Shown here one piece after another: positions 1 through 7,693 of a DNA stretch of 64,000 nucleotides (its first letter is position 1; each line of letters starts with the position of its first letter). The notes beneath the pieces were generated by a model. The model was not told the DNA's origin. It saw nothing but the letters and a program-made list of their open reading frames with translations, and did no database searches. This DNA comes from Pseudomonas sp. PA27(2017) (GTDB lineage Bacteria > Pseudomonadota > Gammaproteobacteria > Pseudomonadales > Pseudomonadaceae): the NCBI RefSeq assembly GCF_001945445.1, contig NZ_MSXW01000002.1, forward strand, positions 1 through 64,000. Reading direction: 5' to 3'. A program made the position numbers and the translations under genes.

Positions 1-55
1 AAGCGTTGTGAGGCGTTGAGCTAACCAGTACTAATTGCCCGTGAGGCTTGACCAT
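1..55 (+). rRNA. 23S ribosomal RNA, 3' end (partial)
   Basis: The first bases match the conserved 3' end of gammaproteobacterial 23S rRNA (GAGCTAACCAGTACTAATTG, then GTGAGGCTTGACCAT). The rest of the gene lies left of the window. The mature end is placed near base 55 by comparison with the E. coli end GGCTTAACCTT, so it is good to a few bases. It belongs to the same operon as the 5S gene that follows about 135 bp downstream. No tRNA fits in the spacer. Confidence 0.93.
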
Positions 56-190
56 ATAACACCCAAACAATTTGGCTGTTAGACGGTTGAAGTCGACAGT
101 AATGCCGAAAATTTGCGAGAACACGTAATACCAACCGACATCACATACCCAATTCGCTGCAGCGGCTAAACCCCGAAGCAGCAACCAGTT

Positions 191-309
191 TGCTTGACGA
201 CCATAGAGCGTTGGAACCACCTGATCCCATCCCGAACTCAGTAGTGAAACGACGCATCGCCGATGGTAGTGTGGAGCTTCTCCATGTGAGAGTAGGTCAT
301 CGTCAAGCT
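191..309 (+). rRNA. rrf: 5S ribosomal RNA
   Basis: The roughly 119-nt sequence begins TGCTTGACGACCATAGAGCG and ends GGTCATCGTCAAGCT. These two ends pair to form helix I, as in Pseudomonas 5S rRNA. The conserved inner block (TCCCGAACTCAG, CGATGGTAGTGT) is present. It is the last gene of the rRNA operon and is followed at once by an intrinsic terminator. The exact mature ends could be off by one or two bases. Confidence 0.96.
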
Positions 310-316
310 TCTACCC

Positions 317-357
317 GAAAGCCCTGATCAGGTAACTGATCAGGGCTTTCTCTTTTT
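317..357 (+). terminator. Intrinsic terminator of the rRNA operon
   Basis: A perfect 15-bp stem (317-331 with 336-350, GAAAGCCCTGATCAG paired to CTGATCAGGGCTTTC) with a 4-base loop is followed by TCTTTTT. It lies 8 bases after the 5S gene and is the first terminator of the rRNA transcript. Confidence 0.92.
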
Positions 358-419
358 GGCTCGAATGATGGTGTGGCTGTGAGAGTCCCGGAGTGCCGGC
401 CACCGGAATGCCGGCCAGA

Positions 420-436
420 TCATCGTCAAGCTTCTA
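420..436 (+). repeat. Relic copy of the 5S rRNA 3' tail
   Basis: Seventeen bases (TCATCGTCAAGCTTCTA) repeat exactly the end of the 5S gene and its first downstream bases at 297-313. Nothing else of a second 5S gene is present. A second terminator follows at once, as it does after the real 5S. This looks like the remnant of a duplicated 5S/terminator unit or of recombination between rRNA operons. Confidence 0.6.
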
Positions 437-439
437 TAA

Positions 440-478
440 GAAACCCCAGATCTCGACAGAGGTCTGGGGTTTCGTCTT
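440..478 (+). terminator. Second intrinsic terminator after the rRNA operon
   Basis: The stem GAAACCCCAGA (440-450) pairs with TCTGGGGTTTC (463-473), and a short T-rich stretch (GTCTTTT) follows. It sits directly behind the duplicated 5S tail, so the operon has two terminators in tandem. Confidence 0.8.
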
Positions 479-540
479 TTGGGGCCAGGAAAATTCTAAA
501 GGCCTAATACCCAGCAGCATCAGGCAGGCGGCCAGAAGGT

Positions 541-700
541 AAGCTGACCTGGGGAGCGCTTCGCCCAACCGCAGGCTACGCCTCCGGGCTTCTGGTGGGC
601 TGCGAATCAGCGGTGGAAGGGTGAAGCGTCTTCCACCCTACGGTGCGTATAGCGCTCTCGTAGCCTGGGTTAGCCGAAGGCGTAACCCAGGGAGCTGGTG
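541..700. repeat. Intergenic repeat region with nested inverted repeats
   Basis: This spacer between the rRNA operon and queD carries no convincing gene. It contains GGTGGAA (612-618) paired with TTCCACC (631-637) and followed by CTACGG, and a 9-bp perfect inverted repeat CCTGGGTTA (664-672) / TAACCCAGG (683-691). Such GTAGGGTGGA and CCTGGGTTAGCCGAAGGCGTAACCCAGG units are, to my knowledge, dispersed between genes in several Pseudomonas genomes. A short open frame across it on the minus strand (576-776) has no ribosome binding site and simply follows the repeat. The flanks 484-540 and 700-780 show nothing recognisable. Confidence 0.55.
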
Positions 701-780
701 CGAGTTTGTCGGGATGCTCGAATGACCTACCTGGCATGGACAACATCAGCCGAGCATCAATGCCCAGGATGATCATGGCT

Positions 781-822
781 CAGAAACGACGAAGCCCGCA
801 TTGCGCGGGCTTTGTCGTTTCT
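781..822. terminator. Long hairpin terminator downstream of queD
   Basis: CAGAAACGACGAAGCCCGC pairs almost perfectly with GCGGGCTTTGTCGTTTCTG, giving a stem of about 19 bp with a tiny loop. It lies about 40 bp after the queD stop codon and can serve transcripts on the minus strand. The U-tract is weak on both sides, so its efficiency is uncertain. Confidence 0.65.
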
Positions 823-864
823 GCCTTGTCCCTTCCGCAGTGAAACCACGGAAGCAAGGTCGTT

Positions 865-1221
865 TCAGTCGCCGCGATATTCGCAACCGCTGGTGCAGGT
901 CTCATGGATACGAATGCGCGACAGCTCCGGCAGTAACGGCTTGAGCTGTTGCCATACCCATTTGGCGAGTATTTCGCTGGTCGGGTTTTCCAGGCCGGGG
1001 ATGTCGTTGAGGTAGTTGTGATCGAGCTGCTCGTAGATCGGCTTGAAGATGGCCTTGATCTCCGAGAAATCACGAATCCAGCCGGTATACGGATCGACAT
1101 CACCCTCGATATAGACCGCGATGCGGAACGAGTGGCCATGCAGGCGACCGCACTTATGGCCGTCGGGGACGTGGGGGAGCCGGTGGGCGGCTTCGAAGAT
1201 GAATTCTTTGAACAGTTCCAA
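865..1221 (-). CDS. queD: 6-carboxy-5,6,7,8-tetrahydropterin synthase QueD
   Basis: QueD converts 7,8-dihydroneopterin triphosphate to 6-carboxytetrahydropterin, the second step of preQ0/queuosine synthesis in the cytoplasm. The 118-residue protein has the zinc-binding histidines of the PTPS fold (FEAAHRL, then GRLHGHSF), the LDHNYLND block and the C-terminal [10 protein letters not shown] motif. I start it at a TTG at 1221 (MELFKEF). That gives the usual family length and places AAGAGA six bases upstream; the frame stays open to a TTG at 1257 but the extra 12 residues are not family-like. It stands alone on the minus strand behind the catalase-like gene. No preQ1 riboswitch was seen in front of it. 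Confidence 0.93.
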   Translation of the reverse strand: MELFKEFIFEAAHRLPHVPDGHKCGRLHGHSFRIAVYIEGDVDPYTGWIRDFSEIKAIFKPIYEQLDHNYLNDIPGLENPTSEILAKWVWQQLKPLLPELSRIRIHETCTSGCEYRGD

Positions 1222-1288
1222 GGCCAATCTCTTTTCTACAGGGCAAACAGGCTGCAATTCTAGCAGCCTGCTGCAACCTGTAGGGGGC

Positions 1289-2431
1289 TTACTGGCCCAG
1301 CGCAGCGTTGCGATCGTGACGATACACGCTCACTGCCTCGTACACCGCCTTGCGCAAACGGTTGATGCCACCGATCGGGCGGTGTTCGGGCAGGGCGTGC
1401 CATGGGTTGAACGACAGGTTGTCGCAGAACAGATTCTGCTCCGAGCTATCGAAGTCCTGAGCTGGCAGGCGGATATCGGCGACGGTCTCGAACGGCGCGA
1501 TCTTCTCGTCCCACTCCACGCTAGGGTCTTCGATTGGCATGTAGTAATCCGGGTTCTGCCGTTGTACCTGAAGCAAGAAGCAGGCTGGCATGCGGTCCAG
1601 GGAAAGCTGCTGATAGAGGGCACTGCGCAGGAAGTTGGGCAGATCGGTATTAGGCTTGGGAATGGCGTAAGCCGGGCAGTTTTCCGGTGTTGGAATGACC
1701 CGATACTTGATGTTGTGCGGCCCCAACTTGAACGGGGCGATGGAATTGTAGGTGGTTTCCACCGGGCTGGCGGGGGCAGGGGACAGGGTTTTCAGCGCGA
1801 TGATCAGGTGGCGAATCTCCCAGGTTCGCGGATCCCAGCTCGGAAAGAAGGCCAGGGCTTTCTTGCCGTCCGCTTGCGCAGCGAAGTTGCTACGGTACTC
1901 CGCCACGTCACGCACGAAGAACGCGGGGTGATTGAACATCACGAAGTCCTGATCGCCAGCACTGCGTGGATTGTTCATCAGCTTGGCGCCAGGCACGTCG
2001 AGCAGTTTGATGGCCATGCCTCGGGCATCCCGAGCGCGGTCGAATTGCGGGTAGGCGTTGCCGTTGGACAGGCGCATCCATGCCTGCCAGGTCTTGCCAG
2101 GTTCGGCGAGCACGCCGTAGCGCAGGCTTTCATCGAGTTCCGCTTTCACCGTGACTTCAGCCCTTACGCAGCCATGTGCCTTGGCATGGGCGTCGCGCAG
2201 GACCCGGGTATTGTCGCGGTGCTGCTCGACAACGCGAATGGCGTCTTCGATGATGCCAGCCGTGTAGGCAGCCTCATCGGCTGGAATTTGCTCTTCGCTG
2301 GAAACCGGGCCGGAAAATTTCCAGCTGTAATAGGCGCTGCCCACCGCCCAGCCACCCAAGCCAACGACCAGCAGGATGATCAGCGTTGTGCCCAGCAGGC
2401 GTCCGAGCCACAGCCAAAATCGTTTAAGCAT
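1289..2431 (-). CDS. Membrane-anchored catalase-family protein
   Basis: The 380-residue protein starts with a basic stretch and one membrane helix (about 10-32), so the body is probably periplasmic. The body is a short catalase-like heme domain. It has the distal-His region [13 protein letters not shown] (His82/His86), a [21 protein letters not shown] block recalling the catalase substrate-channel region, NHPAFFVRD, and a C-terminal [15 protein letters not shown] block typical of SrpA/catalase-related proteins. It is shorter than a monofunctional catalase (about 480 residues), so peroxidase or another heme-oxygen activity is as likely as catalase. The ATG overlaps the end of the upstream cytochrome gene by 8 bases, so the two are translated from one mRNA and probably act together. 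Confidence 0.85.
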   Translation of the reverse strand: MLKRFWLWLGRLLGTTLIILLVVGLGGWAVGSAYYSWKFSGPVSSEEQIPADEAAYTAGIIEDAIRVVEQHRDNTRVLRDAHAKAHGCVRAEVTVKAELDESLRYGVLAEPGKTWQAWMRLSNGNAYPQFDRARDARGMAIKLLDVPGAKLMNNPRSAGDQDFVMFNHPAFFVRDVAEYRSNFAAQADGKKALAFFPSWDPRTWEIRHLIIALKTLSPAPASPVETTYNSIAPFKLGPHNIKYRVIPTPENCPAYAIPKPNTDLPNFLRSALYQQLSLDRMPACFLLQVQRQNPDYYMPIEDPSVEWDEKIAPFETVADIRLPAQDFDSSEQNLFCDNLSFNPWHALPEHRPIGGINRLRKAVYEAVSVYRHDRNAALGQ

Positions 2432-4334
2432 CGTTGGACTCCTTGTGATTTGCGTTCACGGTGCCTTGGCAGTTCTGCCCGGGATTCCAGGCTTTGGCCG
2501 GCACGTCGCTCAACTGGTTTTCCAGCGCCGGGTTACCCAGCACCTTCAGGTATTCGACCAGCGCCCAGCGCTCCTCCGGCTGCAGGCCACGGCCGATGAC
2601 GCCATCGTTACGGCAGCCATCGCGGAATTCATGGCCGCCGTTGCCATTGCCCTTGATGCGTGTATCGAGCAGGAAACCGCCTGGGAACTTGTCGCTGACG
2701 AAGCCCACATGCTTTGGATCGAATTCGAAATTGCCCACCCAGAAGCTGCTGGGCCGCTCCGATACCGGCGACAGCAGATGAAAGAGCGTTGGCACCGAGC
2801 CGTTATGCAGAAAGGGGGGGGTGGCCCAGATGCCATCCAGCGGCCGCACCTTGTAGCCACGGATCTCTTGGACGCCAATTGGCAGGCCGTAGCCGTCCAT
2901 GCGTTTGCGCTGCTCTGGCGCGATGCCGTTGTCGCGATAGGCGCGGTCCTCGACGTAGGCGGTGACATAGGCCAGCGCCTCGGCAGTGGAGATGGCGCTG
3001 AAGTCGATCTTGTCGAGGCTGTTGCTATACAGCTTCACGTCCAGCTTCGCCAGTTCGGCTTTCTTCCAGCCCAGCTTGCGGATATCGAAACGGTGGTCGG
3101 CGATATTGTCGGCGGTGGTGGAATCGGTGCCCACGATGGACGTATCGACGACTTGCATGTACCACTCAGGATCCCGATCGGGTGCCATGCGATGACCAGG
3201 CGGCACAACCTTCGGTGCGTGGCAGACGGCGCAGTTTTCCTGGAACAGGGCGCGACCGCGACTGGCGAGCGGCAGGTCGATCTTGCCAAAGACCTTTTCC
3301 GGCCAGGCTGGCGGTTGCAGGTGTTTGAGCGTTTCCTCCAGCTGATAGAGGTCGTTGATGCGCACGCTGGACGCGTAGCGCTGATCGTGTGGCACCGGGC
3401 GCCCGTTTTCGTCGAGCAGCTGCAGGGTAGCGCCGACCCCCAGTGCCTCGCCGACGTTACGGGCCATGGGTTGCATGGCCGAACCGTTCCATTGCACCCA
3501 GTCGAATTTCCAGATGTCCCACAGGTGGGGATAGCTGACTGGCGCATCGGCCACGCGGTAGTTGGCGGCATCGATGCTGTCACCGAACACCGTATTGGCG
3601 ATGCGGCCGAACGCATCGGTACGGCCGAAGCCTTCTTCGGTCGGGTAGAGACCGCGGTGCCAGTCGTTATAGGCAGTGCTCAGCAGGCGATCGAGAACCT
3701 GTTTGAACTCCGCGCGCAGGGCGTCGTAGTCGCGCTCGTAATGCTCGCCCAGCACCTCGTGGGCGAAGCGGCGGAATTTCAATGGGTTGTAGTAGGTGGA
3801 CGCCATGCTCATGCCGAGGGCCTGGCCGAAGCTGCCCCCTTTTAGCGTCGGCACGGTAGACGCCAGCGAGTGCAGCGCGGCGCCACCATCGATGCGCACC
3901 GCCTGGCCCTGGTAACGCAGCTCGCCGGTGTGGCAGGCGGCGCAGGTGATGTCCAGATACTGGACGCCGCTCTCATCGTCCTCATGGCGGGCAAAACCCA
4001 CCGGCAGGTTGCCGGGGTTCAGGGCCGTGGCTTTCTGTCCTGGCTGGGTCAGAAAACCGAAGCGCGCCAGGTAATCCGGATCGGCGAACTTGGCCTTGCC
4101 GAACGGCATCTCCAAGGCCGTGAACCAGGCGTAGTGCAGGCCTTTCACGGTCGTGCCCTGGGGCGTGTAGTAATAGAACTGTCGCTGCTGGTCACTCCAC
4201 TGGCCGAGATAGTGCACCTTTTCCACCGGCGTATAGGCCGGCAGATTGGGCTTGGCGATGTAGTAGACGATGACCAGCAGAGCGGTCAGCAGGAGCAGGG
4301 CGATGATCTGCACGGTGCGGCGAATCAGGCGCAT
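2424..4334 (-). CDS. Membrane-anchored di-heme cytochrome c (peroxidase-like)
   Basis: The 636-residue protein has an N-terminal membrane anchor (about 7-26) and two c-type heme sites, CAACH at 131-135 and CAVCH at 368-372, so it is matured in the periplasm. The length, the heme spacing and the closing WATPPFLHNGSVPTLFHLL block fit the di-heme cytochrome c peroxidase-like group that is distantly related to RoxA-type oxygenases. Electron transfer to or from peroxide or an organic substrate is likely; the substrate is unknown. It is the first gene of a two-gene operon, and its stop lies inside the catalase-like gene. I see no accessory cytochrome maturation gene nearby. Confidence 0.86.
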   Translation of the reverse strand: MRLIRRTVQIIALLLLTALLVIVYYIAKPNLPAYTPVEKVHYLGQWSDQQRQFYYYTPQGTTVKGLHYAWFTALEMPFGKAKFADPDYLARFGFLTQPGQKATALNPGNLPVGFARHEDDESGVQYLDITCAACHTGELRYQGQAVRIDGGAALHSLASTVPTLKGGSFGQALGMSMASTYYNPLKFRRFAHEVLGEHYERDYDALRAEFKQVLDRLLSTAYNDWHRGLYPTEEGFGRTDAFGRIANTVFGDSIDAANYRVADAPVSYPHLWDIWKFDWVQWNGSAMQPMARNVGEALGVGATLQLLDENGRPVPHDQRYASSVRINDLYQLEETLKHLQPPAWPEKVFGKIDLPLASRGRALFQENCAVCHAPKVVPPGHRMAPDRDPEWYMQVVDTSIVGTDSTTADNIADHRFDIRKLGWKKAELAKLDVKLYSNSLDKIDFSAISTAEALAYVTAYVEDRAYRDNGIAPEQRKRMDGYGLPIGVQEIRGYKVRPLDGIWATPPFLHNGSVPTLFHLLSPVSERPSSFWVGNFEFDPKHVGFVSDKFPGGFLLDTRIKGNGNGGHEFRDGCRNDGVIGRGLQPEERWALVEYLKVLGNPALENQLSDVPAKAWNPGQNCQGTVNANHKESNDA

Positions 4335-4437
4335 CGGGGACGTCCTTGTTGCGTTTTTCTAGTAGTGCTCCTTTATGCCCATGCTGTCGGTTAATGGCAA
4401 GATGCCACGCTTCCATAAGGGCATTTTTCGTCGATGT

Positions 4438-4968
4438 CTACCCGCTGACGCCGAGCCAGCTTCCCACGCAGCTTATTGCTGCGCGCTGGCGTTCATGCCA
4501 GGTGCCGTCGATTTCCACCACGTTCTGGCCGTTGGCCTTGAGCCATTGTGCGCAGGCCTGGTGAAAGGCCAGGCGCTCCGCCAGATCCGGCTGGCAACGC
4601 TGTCCATCGCCCACCCATTCGACGCCGCGCGGGTCGAGCAACAGGTGCAGGTGATACTCGCGGGCCAGCAGGGCGGGTTCCATCCACTGCGGGCAATCAC
4701 CGAACAGGGCGCGGCTCCAGAGAATGTTGCTGAGCAGGTGGGTGTCGAGGATCAGCAGGTGAGGGCGCTGCTCGCGGGCGGCGTCTTCCCAGGCCAGCTG
4801 TCCGCGGGCGATGGCGGAAATATCGGCGTAGCAGGTGTCGCGCTGCTGGGCGTCGATGAAGTGGCGGACGTATTCACCGACCACGATACCGCCGAAGCGC
4901 TGCTGCAGCTCGCTCGCCAGCCAGCTCTTGCCGCTGGATTCCGGGCCAGTCAGAACCAGGACGTTCAT
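4438..4968 (-). CDS. NadR-like AAA ATPase / ribosylnicotinamide kinase-like protein
   Basis: The 176-residue protein opens with a P-loop (GPESSGKS, residues 8-15) and continues like the C-terminal kinase domain of NadR (VGEYVRHF, LILDTHLLS, LLLDPRGVEWVGDGQR). That domain phosphorylates nicotinamide riboside to NMN. The NadR repressor and adenylyltransferase domains are missing. The ATG at 4968 overlaps the stop of pnuC (ATGA), so transporter and kinase are coupled. The frame stays open far upstream, but only this start gives a family-like N terminus. A related vitamin such as thiamine is a possible alternative substrate. Confidence 0.85.
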   Translation of the reverse strand: MNVLVLTGPESSGKSWLASELQQRFGGIVVGEYVRHFIDAQQRDTCYADISAIARGQLAWEDAAREQRPHLLILDTHLLSNILWSRALFGDCPQWMEPALLAREYHLHLLLDPRGVEWVGDGQRCQPDLAERLAFHQACAQWLKANGQNVVEIDGTWHERQRAAISCVGSWLGVSG

Positions 4969-5531
4969 GGACGCACGCCGACCAGTTCGCGCCGCCAGGT
5001 CAGCCAGCCATGGCAGGCAAGCAGCGTAAATAGGGCGTACAGCGCAGCGGTGAGGTACAGCGCCTGATCGATGAACAGCACGACGAACAGCACATCGAGG
5101 AGGATCCACAGTGCCCAGCATTGCAGGCGCTTCTTGGCCATCCACACTTGCGCGACGAGGCTGAAAGCGCACAAGGTCGCGTCCTGCCAAGGCGCGCTGG
5201 CATCGGTGTAGGTCATCATCAGCAGGCCCAGCACGGCCGAACCGAGCACGCCCAGGGCAAGGCCTGAAAGGATCTGCCGCAGGTTCAGGCTCGATACCTG
5301 CAGGCGCTCGTCGGGGCGGTCGCCGCGTGTCCAATGCCACCACCCGTAAAGCTGCAGGGTAGCGTAGACGCATTGCAGCAGCGTGTTGGAGTACAGCTTG
5401 GCCTGGAAGAACACCCACGCATAGAGCACTACCATGACCAGCCCGATCGGCCAGCACCAGGGGTTCTGCCGCACGGTCAGCCAGACGGCGATCAGGCCGA
5501 GCAACGAGGCACAAACTTCGAGCGGTGACAT
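4965..5531 (-). CDS. pnuC: Nicotinamide riboside transporter PnuC family
   Basis: This is a 188-residue inner-membrane protein with about seven hydrophobic helices and the PnuC-type blocks NPWCWPIGL, YGWWHW and LLDVLFVVLFI. PnuC carries nicotinamide riboside into the cell by facilitated diffusion, and the kinase encoded next traps it as NMN. The chosen ATG at 5531 (MSPLEVCASLL) starts the first helix; the frame extends 39 codons further but that part is hydrophilic and unlike the family. It is transcribed away from uppP. No riboswitch was recognised upstream, which makes the thiamine variant (PnuT) less likely but does not exclude it. Confidence 0.87.
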   Translation of the reverse strand: MSPLEVCASLLGLIAVWLTVRQNPWCWPIGLVMVVLYAWVFFQAKLYSNTLLQCVYATLQLYGWWHWTRGDRPDERLQVSSLNLRQILSGLALGVLGSAVLGLLMMTYTDASAPWQDATLCAFSLVAQVWMAKKRLQCWALWILLDVLFVVLFIDQALYLTAALYALFTLLACHGWLTWRRELVGVRP

Positions 5532-5636
5532 GGAACCTCGGTGTGTGACGGTGGGACGGGCGCGCATTCTAGCGCTTGTGGCGCCTGGGAGATCGGTCGG
5601 CTGGCAGGAAAGTGACAATTTCGCTTTGATAGCGTT

Positions 5637-5664
5637 TTGAAATTGCATGGGAGTGATTTATAAC
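5637..5664 (+). promoter_or_regulatory. Probable sigma-70 promoter of uppP
   Basis: TTGAAA (5637-5642) and TATAAC (5659-5664) are separated by 16 bases. A transcript would start near 5671 and carry a leader of about 95 nt. That leader contains a small hairpin, CGCTGGA/TCCAGCG at 5683-5702. This is based on consensus match only. Confidence 0.55.
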
Positions 5665-5765
5665 TGCCGCTTTTTTCGGCCCCGCTGGAACCTCCTCCAG
5701 CGCCTCCAGTCCGAGAAACAATCCCTTTACAGCCAGTTCATCTGGCACCTTTCCGAGGAGTTTCG

Positions 5766-6596
5766 ATGGACAGTTGGCTCGCTTTTCAGGCGTTGATTCT
5801 GGGTATCGTTGAAGGTCTCACCGAATTTCTGCCCATTTCCAGCACCGGGCACCTGATCGTTGTCGGTGACTTGCTGGATTTCAACGGCGAGCGCGCCACG
5901 GCCTTCAAGATCATCATCCAGCTTGGCGCCATCCTGGCTGTGATGTGGGAGTTTCGTCAGCGCATCCTGTCGGTGGTCACCGGCCTGGGCAGCGATCCCA
6001 TGGCCCGGCGTTTCACCGTCAACCTGATGATCGCGTTCTTTCCGGCGGTGGTGCTCGGCTTGCTGTTCGCCGATCTCATCGAGCACTGGCTGTTCAACCC
6101 GATCACGGTCAGCGCCGCGCTGGTCATCGGGGGTGTGGTGATGCTCTGGGCCGAGAAACGTCAGCACCGCATCGTCGCCGAGACGGTCGACGACATGGAC
6201 TGGAAGCTGGCTCTCAAGGTCGGCTTCGCCCAGTGTCTGGCATTGATTCCGGGGACCTCGCGCTCCGGCTCGACCATCATCGGCGGCCTGCTGTTCGGCC
6301 TGTCGCGCAAGGCGGCCACCGAGTTCTCGTTCTTTCTGGCGATGCCGACCATGGTCGCCGCCACGGTGTACTCGCTCTACAAGTACCGGGATATCCTGCA
6401 ACTGAGCGATTTACCGGTATTCGCCATCGGTTTCGTCACCACCTTCATCGTCGCTATGCTGACGGTGCGTGCGCTGCTGGTATTCATCGCCAACCACAGT
6501 TACGCGGTATTCGCCTGGTACCGGATCGCCTTCGGCCTGTTGATTCTGGCCACCTGGCAGTTCGGCTGGATCGACTGGAGCACGGCGCAGGGCTGA
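5766..6596 (+). CDS. uppP: Undecaprenyl-diphosphatase UppP (BacA)
   Basis: UppP removes a phosphate from undecaprenyl pyrophosphate at the inner membrane and so recycles the lipid carrier of peptidoglycan and other envelope polymers. The 276-residue polytopic protein has both family signatures: [14 protein letters not shown] near the N terminus and PGTSRSGST in the middle. The length is standard. The ATG follows GAGGAG by six bases. The cold-shock/DUF1294 gene begins 23 bp after its stop and may be co-transcribed. Confidence 0.97.
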   Translation: MDSWLAFQALILGIVEGLTEFLPISSTGHLIVVGDLLDFNGERATAFKIIIQLGAILAVMWEFRQRILSVVTGLGSDPMARRFTVNLMIAFFPAVVLGLLFADLIEHWLFNPITVSAALVIGGVVMLWAEKRQHRIVAETVDDMDWKLALKVGFAQCLALIPGTSRSGSTIIGGLLFGLSRKAATEFSFFLAMPTMVAATVYSLYKYRDILQLSDLPVFAIGFVTTFIVAMLTVRALLVFIANHSYAVFAWYRIAFGLLILATWQFGWIDWSTAQG

Positions 6597-6619
6597 TCGC
6601 CAAGCCGTCAAGGACGCAC

Positions 6620-7345
6620 ATGCAGAGCAGGGAACAGGCGGGCCGTATCAAACGCTGGGATGATGACAAGGGCTTCGGGTTCATTCAGCCCATTGCCGGT
6701 GGAACCGACGTGTTCGCGCACATTTCGGCGATGCGTGGCGATCGTCGACCCACTGCTGGGGACCAGGTGCTGTTCGTGGCCGGGCGCGACGATAAGGGCC
6801 GCTTGCGCGCCGAGCATGTGCGCCTGGCCGGTGAGCTGGCGATCGATCAGCCGCAGATTCGCGTCAAGCCGACTACCGCCAAGCCCAACGCCGCCAGGCC
6901 AAGCACCAAGGCTGCCAGGCCAACCGCGCGCGGCGCTCGCCGGCCAGCAGTTGCAGTGCGCAATCCGCTCGCCAAATGGCTGGCTTTCGCCGCTCTATGT
7001 CTGCTCCCTGTGCTCGGCGCATTGCGTTGGCTGGGCAATGGAGCGGTCTGGCCGGCGTTGGTCTATCCCGTGGCCAGCGTGCTGTGCTTCATCCTCTACT
7101 GGCACGACAAGAACAGCGCCCAGCAGGGTCGCCAGCGTACGCCGGAAAAGACTTTGCACCTGGTCGAACTGGCCGGCGGTTGGCCTGGTGCGTTGTTGGC
7201 TCAGCAGACCTTTCGGCACAAGACGCGCAAGGCGTCCTACCTGCTGGTCTTCTGGGCCATCGTGGCGTTGCACCAGTTGGTCTGGATCGATCAGTTGTTG
7301 CTCGGCGGCGCCTATACCAGCGGCTGGTTACGCAGCCTGCTATAG
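6620..7345 (+). CDS. Cold-shock domain / DUF1294 fusion protein
   Basis: The 241-residue protein joins an N-terminal cold-shock domain (about 7-70, with the RNA-binding motif KGFGFI) to a proline/alanine/arginine-rich linker (about 78-115) and a C-terminal DUF1294 membrane domain with about four helices and the YWHDKNSA block. A soluble nucleic-acid-binding module is thus tethered to the inner membrane. The fusion is known in proteobacteria but its role is not. Its stop codon overlaps the stop of the convergent yjbR-like gene by 6 bases. The ATG at 6620 was chosen because the cold-shock domain starts there. Confidence 0.9.
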   Translation: MQSREQAGRIKRWDDDKGFGFIQPIAGGTDVFAHISAMRGDRRPTAGDQVLFVAGRDDKGRLRAEHVRLAGELAIDQPQIRVKPTTAKPNAARPSTKAARPTARGARRPAVAVRNPLAKWLAFAALCLLPVLGALRWLGNGAVWPALVYPVASVLCFILYWHDKNSAQQGRQRTPEKTLHLVELAGGWPGALLAQQTFRHKTRKASYLLVFWAIVALHQLVWIDQLLLGGAYTSGWLRSLL

Positions 7346-7693
7346 ATCGAGCAGCAGGCCGACCTGCTGCTTGCGTGGCAGGCGCCGTACCACCAGTTGG
7401 TGGGAGCGGGTCAACAGGTCCCGCAATTCCTCGTCACCCAGCGGTGGTTGGCTGCCGTTCATGCTGATCCAGTGGGCGCGGGCGAGGTAGGGCGCCGGGC
7501 GGATACCGGGCTGATCGGTGAAGCCCAGAAACAGCGCGTCGTCGACCTTGAAGGCCAGGTTGTCACCGAGAAAATCGAGGACGGCGAACATCTTGTTGTG
7601 CGCCACGGAAAACACTTGGTTGCTGCCCCATTTGTAATCCACCCGAGCCCCCGGCAGTTGCAGGCAGAAGGCGATCAGTTCGTCACGAGTCAC
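7340..7693 (-). CDS. MmcQ/YjbR family protein
   Basis: This 117-residue cytoplasmic protein has the MmcQ/YjbR (CyaY-like fold, DNA-binding-like) pattern: a start like TRDELIAFCLQLPGA, then KMFAVLD, LAFKVDD and RAHWISMN. The family is widespread and its cellular role is unknown. It starts with GTG, overlapping the MFS stop by 4 bases (GTGA), so it is the third gene of a LysR-MFS-YjbR operon. It converges on the cold-shock/DUF1294 gene with a 6-base overlap of the ends. Confidence 0.88.
   Translation of the reverse strand: MTRDELIAFCLQLPGARVDYKWGSNQVFSVAHNKMFAVLDFLGDNLAFKVDDALFLGFTDQPGIRPAPYLARAHWISMNGSQPPLGDEELRDLLTRSHQLVVRRLPRKQQVGLLLDL

Noticed and set aside
56-190. Possible tRNA between 23S and 5S genes
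   Set aside because: No cloverleaf or T-loop consensus is present in the 135 bp; it is an ordinary spacer.
576-776. Minus-strand frame of 66 codons in the rRNA-queD spacer
   Set aside because: It follows the inverted repeats, has no ribosome binding site and no gene-like product.
1222-1300. preQ1 riboswitch in front of queD
   Set aside because: The short gap lacks the preQ1 aptamer stem and A-rich tail, and there is almost no leader.
1121-2599. Open frame of 492 codons on the plus strand
   Set aside because: It runs antisense to queD, the catalase-like gene and the cytochrome end. Its product has no recognisable domain, and such frames are usual opposite GC-rich genes.
2376-3845. Open frame of 489 codons on the plus strand
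   Set aside because: It is the mirror of the di-heme cytochrome gene, which has two heme motifs and an anchor; the antisense product has neither motif nor ribosome binding site.
5945-6619. N-terminal extension of the cold-shock/DUF1294 gene
   Set aside because: The frame is open through uppP, but the extension is arginine/histidine-rich and out of frame with uppP; the conserved domain begins at 6620.
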